Shown here piece after piece: positions 10,942 through 17,500 of a stretch of DNA of 17,500 nt. Location of the stretch: the NCBI GenBank assembly GCA_037179515.1, contig JAXCGZ010005674.1, positions 77,501 to 95,000 on the forward strand. The letters are read 5' to 3'. The stretch is from Halocaridina rubra (Eukaryota > Arthropoda > Malacostraca > Decapoda > Atyidae). A program made the position numbers and the translations under genes. The notes below the pieces were generated by a model, which saw only the letters and a program-made list of their open reading frames with translations, had not been told where the DNA came from and did not search any database. Within the stretch, counting starts at the first letter, position 1, and each line of letters starts with the position of its first letter.

Positions 10942-10988
10942 TCTTCTTCTTCTTCTTCTTCATCTTCTTCTTTCTTCTTCTTCTTCAT
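10863..10988. repeat. Compound (CT)n(TTC)n microsatellite
   Basis: CT repeat with one phase break near 10907, then TTC repeats with one CAT and one TTTC variant. A shorter TTC tract lies just beyond the 3' tail of LINE copy 2 (16211-16227), so this may be the target tract of that element. Confidence 0.95.
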
Positions 10989-11332
10989 CTATTTATCTAT
11001 CTATATATGTGGGGGAGGACGTGTACGCATTGAGCTCCCGATAATATTGCGTTTATCAAGTGACAGAGTTTAAATTCACAGCTATAAAATTAACGAAAGC
11101 ATACTGAAATATAAATCTTCAAATTTAAGTCAGAGTGATTATTACAACTTTAGCGTTTAAAAAGATACCAAGAAAATTCATTATAATCTTATAAAATATC
11201 AGAAACCATTGAGAGTGTCTCCCAGTGTTACCGATTTCAACCACAACCTCTTGTGACCGACCTAAAAAGGACCTTTCTTAGGTGAACCTGCAGTTCCCCT
11301 CATACCCCAGTTCCCCTCCCATTCACATCAGA
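10989..11332 (+). other. Probable 5' UTR of LINE copy 2
   Basis: No open frame links to ORF1 here beyond 11282. An upstream in-frame GTG at 11282 exists, but the first ATG is at 11333 and eukaryotic initiation there is more plausible. LINE promoters are internal and lie in this region, but I see no recognisable initiator element. Confidence 0.45.
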
Positions 11333-13093
11333 ATGTCCTCATCAGAAAAAGTTGACCTTTATGAGCTCCCGTGTGTAAATACTGATAATTTTCCCAAAGT
11401 GTTTATATCATCTCTGGACAGAATATTCCTATATTCACTTGAGGACATCAGAAGGGAATTGGAAAAAATAAAAAAAGTCACTCTGTACAAAACAAGTCAA
11501 CTATTGCTTTCAAAGGTAGTGGAACTCTTTCCCCAACACAGTGGTAAACACATCATAAAAAAGCGAGTAAAAAAATATATAATTACAAATATAATCACTT
11601 TTAGCGCAAGTATCCTGAATATCTCAATGAATGGTGAACTTGACAAACTCTTTCAATCTCAAACTTCGGTTGTAAAATCCATAGAGTCTGAAAAAACACA
11701 CGACCTAGGAGACCTACATCGAATGATAGAAAGTCTTGCAGATAAGGTGAGAATTTTGGAAGCAGATGTTGAAAAGGTGAAAGCCTTACAACACAAGGTG
11801 GGTTTGCTAGAATCTGACATTGTCCTACTTAAAAGAGATAATTCTAGGTTGAAACTGCTATTAGAAACATCACCACCTCTCAATTCAGTGCTGTCACCTA
11901 ACAACGATGATGTCCCTTCTATCAACAACCCTCAGGTTTTGCAAACTAGGTTTTCTGTCTCTACTCACAATTCCTTCAGTGCATTGAAAGACGAATGTGA
12001 CAGTGGTACTGAAGAATAGGTAGATCCAGATAAAAGTGATAGTCAACAAGACAACCTGAATACACCATCTAGCATAAATAATCAAATCAGTAACAGGTTA
12101 CAAAATAGTGATGAAACAACAGCATCCTTCCCCACTACTCCTAACTACACAACAACAGGCACTAACCAGAACAAGATTCTTCCCAGCACAAATAACCAAC
12201 CTGGTAAAGAGTTGCAATACAGCGAAGAAGATATAGAGCCCATCTCCACTACTCCTAACAACACAGCAACTATCACTACCCAGGACAACCAAATTACACC
12301 TTTCAGCACAAATAACCAACCCAGCAATAGGCTGCAAAACAATGAAGAAAACAGAAAAGACAAAATAGCAGCAGTTTCTATTCTAAACATTCCATCGAAG
12401 TCCTCTCCCCCACAGCCACAGTTGCCCAATAATGCAAGTGCAAGGGTTACAGCTCAAATATATATTCGCATTCCTGGCAACCCCTTTGAGAGAGAGATAG
12501 GTAATATATTGACAAATCAAGGCATTCCTTCTGAAAAAGTCTTGATTAAGGCGCTTGCTCGCAAACCAAATTGTGTTTCCTTCGCAATAACGATATCGAA
12601 AGGATTTGAATATGTGCCTTACAAACTGAATCAATAGCCTACAGGCACAATTGTCCAGCCACTTTGCGGGGGAAAACAATGGACACAATCTGGGTATTCT
12701 ACAAAATATCTCAAACTACAGTCATACCAATATAAACAGCAAAGAGCTAATGAAACAATCTCCTATACGCGAGACTACAGAAAGAGACATGATACAAACC
12801 TCTCTTATCGCCGTCCACGCACAAGAGACTTCTCCTGGAGTGATGGTTCTTACAACCCTAGACACTCACCTAGGCATACAAACTTTGGGAAGGCCCGATC
12901 ATACCATGGCACATACTCAAACCAGCGTTACCCATCCAACGGCAGGGACAGACACCAGGATCCATGGGCTAACCCCAGAACACACTACAATGATGAATTC
13001 CCAGCAGAATCACACAGTCGAAACAAGTCATGGACAAACCCAAGAACAAACTACAACTATGACTATGGATACCACCCTAATGAAACATGGTAA
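11333..13093 (+). pseudogene. LINE ORF1 (RNA-binding/Gag-like protein), two in-frame stops
   Basis: Starting at the first ATG (11333), one reading frame stays open to TAA at 13091-13093 apart from TAG at 12017-12019 and TAG at 12635-12637, giving about 586 codons. Visible regions: a mixed N-terminal part; a leucine-rich coiled coil at residues ~122-180 (heptads such as LADKVRILEADVEKVKAL); three degenerate 38-40-residue repeats at ~247-336, each starting with S-[ST]-NNQ; a conserved-looking domain near 375-435; and a Tyr/Arg/Asn/Ser-rich basic tail at 436-586 (for example YRRPRTRDFSWSDGSYNPRH). ORF1 proteins of this group bind element RNA; the coiled coil fits oligomerisation and the basic tail fits RNA binding, both inferred. 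No CCHC zinc knuckle is seen. The second TAG falls just before PTGT, where an ancestral Trp codon (TGG) is plausible. It overlaps ORF2 by 14 nt. Confidence 0.8.
12071..12345. repeat. Degenerate 114-120-bp tandem repeats inside ORF1
   Basis: Units start at 12071, 12185 and 12305 with AGCATAAATAATCAA, AGCACAAATAACCAACCTGG and AGCACAAATAACCAACCCAG. The third is partial. All keep the ORF1 frame. Confidence 0.8.
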
Positions 13094-15913
13094 GAATGTA
13101 ACATTAGTACATGTCAACGCTCAGTCCCTGCTCGCTCATTTTGAGGAAATAATAATGCTAACAAAAGACTGCAACATAGACATCCTCTGTGGAAGTGAAA
13201 CTTGGCTTCCTCCTACAACTGAAAATAAATATGTGAATATCCTAGAGTTTAAAATATTTCGCAATGACCATGGCCGAGGGGGTTGGGTTTGTATTTATGT
13301 TAGAAATTATCTTAGTGCATCAGAAATAACCTCAGGTTTAGAAAAAACTGAGGAGCTCGAAGATTTATGGATCACTGTGCAGTATCAGAAACTTCCATCT
13401 TTCATTGTAGGGTGTGTTTACCATCACCCTAAAGCACCTACCAGTTCATTCAGTCATCTGCTAGAAACATTCAGAAATATCTGTGTTTGCCATAAACCCA
13501 TATACATACTTGGTGATTTTAATGATGACTTGCTCTCAGCAGATAACAAAATGAAAAGGGTGATCAACACTGTGAAGTTAACACAAATAGTGACAAAACC
13601 GACCCGCATAACCCCTAATTCTAGGACTCAAATAGATCTGATAATAACAAATAATTTGGAAAGTATGCCCTATTGGGACGTAGTTCCCTGCCCAATTGCA
13701 GACCACGAGATGAACATTGCTATGCTAAACATAAACAAGCCCAAAAGGAAGCCTCTCTTCAAGACATTCCGGTGTCTAAAAAATTACTCCCATGATATCT
13801 TTTGTGAAACATTAATCAACAATACAAATGTACTTAACAGAATTAAAAACACAAATAACGTCGATTTGCAGGTTGAGATTCTAACAAAAGTCTTCCTTGA
13901 ATGCTTAGATAGTTGTGCACCCATTGTAACAAGAAATATAACCTGCCCCTCAGCCCCCTGGCTAACTAATGACATCAAAGAGGCAATGTAAATCAGAAAT
14001 CAAATACAAAAAGAGCTAAAAATGAATATATATGATATGACTCTCCGGGAACGTTATAAAACAGAAAAGAAACGTGTCAGATCTCTCATCAATGTAAGTA
14101 AAAAAGACTTTTACAAAAAACAATTTAATGACTCTAGACATGATACAGCAGCAACATGGAAAGTGATAAGAAGCATGATACCAAATGAAAAGAGTACCTC
14201 AGAAAGTTATGAAAATATTACGGAGTTGAAAGACAAAGCGGAAAACTTTAATAACTATTTTGCTAACGTTGGCAAAAAACATATGAAAAAACTCAAGAAA
14301 ACATCAACTCAGTGATTATGAGTAATTGCTTAAATGACAATTCTCCCAATGTAAACACAAGACAGTACTTCAAGATAAATCCTATCAATTGTGCTACCCT
14401 AATTCTTACCATAAAGAGCCTAAGAAACTCTGGCTCTTATGGTTCAGATGGTATACCATTTCAGTTCATCAAAGATTTTCTACCCATGATTGCATCCTAT
14501 ATTCTACCTATTATGAACACTTCCATTGTTACTAAAAAGTTTCCTGACTCTTGGAAAATATCACATGTAATACCTCTGCATAAAAAGGGGGACAGAGAAG
14601 ATGTGATAAACTGTCGTCCCATTTCCCTGCTACCCATTTTCTCTAAACTATTAGGAAAAATTGTTGCATGCCAACTTATGTCATATTTAGAGTCAAATAG
14701 ACTATAATCTATTAACCAACATGGTTTCAGACCGAAACTCTCGACGGAAACTGCATTGCTCAAAGTTACGAACAGTATCTATAATAATATAGATATGAAA
14801 AAAATATCTCTGCTTGTATTATTGGACTTATCAAAACCTTTGACAGTGTAAACCATGAACTTCTTTTAAGTAAATGTACTAACTTAAGTATTGATCCAAG
14901 CTGGTTTAGCGAGTATCTATCTAATCGCAAACAGTCTATACGTCTTAACAACATTATCTCTGTGCCAAAAAATTTATCATTTGGTGTTCCATAGAGATCA
15001 TTACTTGGTCCTATCCTCTTCTCCATTTACGTAAAAGATCTATCTTCTTTCATTTCTGACTGTCTAGTCATACAATATGCAGATGACACTCAACTACTCC
15101 TTAGTGGTTATATTAATAATCTCCCAGAGCTAACTTTAAGAGCAGAAAACACTCTGTCAAAAATTAGAACCTATTATCAAGAAATTGGGCTGTTAATCAA
15201 TGAAAGTAAAACACAATGCATGTTTACTGGTTCAAGGTTCCACATAGCACAAATTCCAGAAAACACAACAATTAATTTTTGCGACAATATTATCACACCT
15301 AGCAAAACAGTCAAAACCCTAGGAATTCACTTTGATTACCACATGTTGTTTGATTCCCACATAGATAAAATATTCAAAAAGGTTACAGGAACATTAATGT
15401 ACTTATCACGTATAAAAGACAATTTTGAGACTACCACTCGAATAACTGTTGTTGAATCTCTAGCCCTAAGTCACATTAATTACTGCACAACTGTTTGGGG
15501 AGCTACCACTAAGACTCAGATAAACAGAATACAGAAGCTTATTAATTTTGCAGCTCGAGTTGCCCTGGGAGGAATAAGAAAATATGACCACATCACACCA
15601 GCTCTCAATAAACTTGGTTGGCTGCGGGCAGAAAACAAGGTCGCTTATGCTATTTATGTTTTTGCATTCAAAATTTTGGACCATCATTATCCTAGCTGGT
15701 TATTTGATTTAAAAAACAGTCAGGGATATAAGGGGAACCAACACAAGACAGAGCAGTGAGCTCTTTATTCACAGAACAAACACAGAAGCAGGTTCAAAGA
15801 TGATCACTATCAAAGGGCCAACACTCTGGAATAATATTCCAGAGCATCTTAAAAATGCATCCTCCTTCACAGCTTTCAAAGGCAAAATATATTGTTTTCT
15901 TTTGGACAAATAG
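13080..15913 (+). pseudogene. LINE ORF2: endonuclease and reverse transcriptase, broken
   Basis: ORF2 nicks target DNA and reverse-transcribes element RNA from the nick. I place its start at ATG 13080 because similarity to endonucleases begins at once (VTLVHVNAQSL). Endonuclease motifs: VNAQS, SETWL (~13193), GRGGWVCIYVRN, ILGDFND (~13509), TQIDLIITN (~13626) and IADHE (~13695), so the catalytic residues appear present. RT motifs: CRPISLLPIFSK, QHGFRPKLSTETAL, motif A LLVLLDLSK, a motif-B site, YADD (15076-15087), then the C-terminal NFAARVALGGIRKYDHITP. Breaks: TAA 13989, a frameshift in the A6 run at 14286-14291, TAA 14705, a one-base loss in motif A near 14836, TAG 14992 replacing Gln of GVPQ (next codon AGA instead of GGA), and a frameshift at the A6 run 15711-15716. 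The usual stop is TAG 15911-15913, giving about 944 codons, normal for the group. Confidence 0.92.
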
Positions 15914-16180
15914 TTGATGCTCATTAAGAACTAATTATTCTCATTGTATGGAAAACAAATATGGAAATGCTGCAAATAATAACGATCCTGTATCTAGTGT
16001 CATACTTACTACTTTATTATTAACATTATTGTTAACATTTTTATTACAGCATTATTATTTTCTATGAAAGTTACATTTAATTTAACTATATGTCTAACCC
16101 TCTTATTTATTAGTTTAATTACATGTCTACTTATGAGTTACTATTAATGTTGAATAACCATTGTACAAAATGGAAATAAA
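15914..16180 (+). terminator. 3' UTR and polyadenylation-type signal of LINE copy 2
   Basis: AT-rich non-coding sequence between the ORF2 stop and AATAAA at 16175-16180. The last 31 nt (16150-16180) match the terminus of LINE copy 1 almost base for base. Confidence 0.75.
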
Positions 16181-16208
16181 TGTTTGTTTGTTTGTTTGTT
16201 TGTTTGTT
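16181..16208. repeat. (TTTG)n tail of LINE copy 2
   Basis: Seven TGTT units directly after AATAAA, in place of poly(A). The trailing TCTTCTTCTTCTTC at 16211 may be part of the target site. Confidence 0.88.
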
Positions 16209-16229
16209 AGTCTTCTTCTTCTTCTTTTC

Positions 16230-16820
16230 CTGTTTTGTATATGTATGTATGTATGGATGGATGTACTCTGGTTATGTGCTTAGCATGAAGAATCATCATA
16301 GTTCACCGTCTCCTAGCCGCACAGCCCAATTCTATACTTATAAAAGATGTATTTATGTATTTAAGTATGTATGTATGTATTGTATTTATGTATTTAATAT
16401 GCTTATGTGCTTGACTCGATGAAGCATTCATCGTAGTTCCCAGTCTCCTAATCGCACCATCCATTCTAAACTTAAAAAAATGTATGTATGTGCAGTATGT
16501 ATGTATGTATGTACTCTAATTATATGCTTAGCCTGAAGAATCATCGTAGTTTCCCGTCTCCTAGCCGCACAGCCCAATTCTATACTGATTAAAGTTGTAT
16601 GTATGTATATATTTATGTTTGTATGTATTTATATATGTATGTATTTTGCTTATGTGCTTGACGCAATGAAGCATGCATCGTAGTTCCCCATCTCCTAGCC
16701 GCACAATCCAATTCTAAACTTAAAAGAAATGTATGTATGTATGTAATTATGTATACAGTTTCGCAGGGAGGACGAGCTTTGCTCATAGTTGCCCGCGTCC
16801 TCGCTTCTACCATTTTGCCT
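16230..16820. repeat. Higher-order tandem array of two alternating 80-bp units with ATGT spacers
   Basis: Four units share GTCTCCTAGCCGCAC or close variants: U1 16264-16346, U2 16401-16482, U3 16512-16597, U4 16648-16731. U1 and U3 share TACTCT and CACAGCCCAATTCTATACT. U2 and U4 share GCTTATGTGCTTGAC, GAAGCAT and CATTCTAAACTTA or CAATTCTAAACTTA. The dimer period is about 248 bp (U1-U3 248, U2-U4 247). A weakly similar fifth unit may lie at 16754-16819. The spacers are impure (ATGT)n. The unit has no coding capacity. Confidence 0.85.
16417..16433. other. Hairpin within unit U2
   Basis: CGATGAA-GCA-TTCATCG is a perfect 7-bp stem. U1 and U3 have shorter versions (ATGA-AGAA-TCAT and TGA-AGAA-TCA) at the equivalent place. 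Confidence 0.55.
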
Positions 16821-16931
16821 GTCAACAGATTTTGATTTTTATATTCTCAGTGGAGGCTTCTGTAACTCTTAAAGTGCATCATGGCCTTTCTGAATCAAAA
16901 TTGTAGTAATTCATATAGTGTAAAAATAACG

Positions 16932-16967
<36 letters not shown>

Positions 16968-17500
16968 CATGGTCGTTTTGTCTTTTCCGTGATTTTTTCT
17001 CAGATATTCTTATACTATGCATTTTTTTCCCCGTATAAATAATACTTGCACAATGTTTATTTCGTTTTGTTTTATTTGCTCTCTCAGGGGCTATAGTTAA
17101 AATTCAATGCTTTAGGCCATTTATGTATGGTTAGACACAATCAAGGGAACCGACATTAACATGTCAAATATACACTAATATATGAATATATGTTCGCAGT
17201 ATGTGTCTGCTTTCCCATATTACATCAGAGAGAGATGTGAGTATACTTGGCTGTAGCCGGGTATTTTAGTGTGAATGTGTCTGTATTTGTAATGATTTGT
17301 ATGTTACTTTAGTCTTAGAGCAATCTCTCCTCTATGCTTTGGTGTAAAGTACGATTAACTTCGTCGACCAGTCTTGAACAAAAAGAAAAAAAAAATTAGT
17401 CAACGCACATTAGCTCTGGAGTTATATTGAATATCATCTGCCATCAGCATAGGTACGAAAATAGGCAAAACTACCTCTTAGAGGTAGATTCAGGTTCTGC
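16821..17500. other. Non-coding AT-rich stretch with (TTA)n at 16934-16967
   Basis: A pure TTA tract lies at 16934-16967, and a perfect hairpin CTACCTC-TTA-GAGGTAG at 17471-17487 near the right edge. No gene, RNA or repeat family is recognised. Confidence 0.5.

Larger units (their letters stand above)
10989..16208 (+). mobile_element. Near full-length CR1/L2-like LINE (copy 2)
   Basis: The element carries, in order, a probable 5' UTR (about 10989-11332), ORF1 (11333-13093), ORF2 (13080-15913), a 3' UTR of about 265 nt, AATAAA (16175-16180) and a (TTTG)n tail to 16208. An apurinic-type endonuclease, a reverse transcriptase and a CR1/L2-type C-terminal region identify a Jockey-superfamily non-LTR retrotransposon. 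The 5' boundary is inferred from TTC-rich sequence found on both sides and is not certain. Five nonsense codons and three frameshifts show it is inactive. Confidence 0.88.

Noticed and set aside
12212..12637. A separate protein starting at 12212
   Set aside because: It is in the same frame as ORF1, starts at TTG, and is simply the continuation after TAG 12017.
12651..13991. A single 446-codon ORF starting at 12651
   Set aside because: It begins at TTG, and its first ~143 codons read the ORF1 tail out of frame; the endonuclease starts at ATG 13080.
16264..16731. CRISPR array
   Set aside because: Units are 80 bp and diverged, spacers are ATGT microsatellite rather than unique sequence, and the genome is eukaryotic.

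Overview
The window looks like eukaryotic nuclear DNA, most likely from a decapod crustacean (shrimp, crayfish or crab). Several observations point that way. Microsatellites are extremely dense and long: (GA)n, (AT)n, (AC)n, (ATT)n, (TAC)n and (ATGT)n tracts, many of 60-200 bp. The base composition is AT-rich. There are two degenerate LINE retrotransposons and two tRNA-derived SINEs, and no operon structure, ribosome-binding sites or other prokaryotic signals. The species assignment is an inference. I see no intact host gene; one short stretch on the minus strand (3114-3197) looks like a possible internal exon.

Layout. 1-700: a short dispersed repeat (element A) bounded by (ATT)n on both sides and ending in a hairpin plus (ATGT)n(ATT)n. 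700-3670: intergenic or intronic sequence with (GA)n and (AT)n tracts, a degenerate dispersed repeat near 1520-1700 and the candidate exon. 3677-3899: tRNA-derived SINE on the minus strand with a 10-bp target-site duplication. 4660-5300: (CA)n(TA)n and a 200-bp (TA)n tract. 5376-5607: a second copy of the same SINE, plus strand, with a perfect 18-bp target-site duplication. 5716-7560: (TA)n, (GA)n, a degenerate tandem array (6530-6880), then a minus-strand copy of the element-A hairpin (element B) inside a (TAC)n tract. 8465-10597: a 5'-truncated LINE (LINE-1copy) carrying the end of the EN-RT linker, the reverse transcriptase and the C-terminal domain, broken by two frameshifts. About 10988-16208: a nearly full-length LINE (LINE-2copy) of a related subfamily, with ORF1 (coiled coil, internal repeats, basic tail), ORF2 (apurinic-type endonuclease plus reverse transcriptase) and a 3' UTR, broken by five nonsense codons and three frameshifts. 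16264-16820: a small higher-order tandem array of two alternating 80-bp unit types. 16820-17500: unannotated AT-rich sequence.

How the parts relate. The two LINEs have the same orientation, similar proteins (CR1/L2-like C-terminal domain) and a near-identical 3' terminus ending in GGAAATAAA, followed by different simple-sequence tails: (TTA)n in one and (TTTG)n in the other. They are sister families that presumably use one 3'-end recognition signal. The SINE is a Pol III-type element with A and B boxes; its 3' end lacks poly(A) and does not resemble either LINE here, so its mobilising partner is not in the window. Several insertions appear to sit in microsatellite tracts. I did not find evidence of a new multi-gene system. 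The more interesting items are the ORF1/ORF2 overlap, the covarying hairpin of elements A and B, the higher-order array and the candidate exon.
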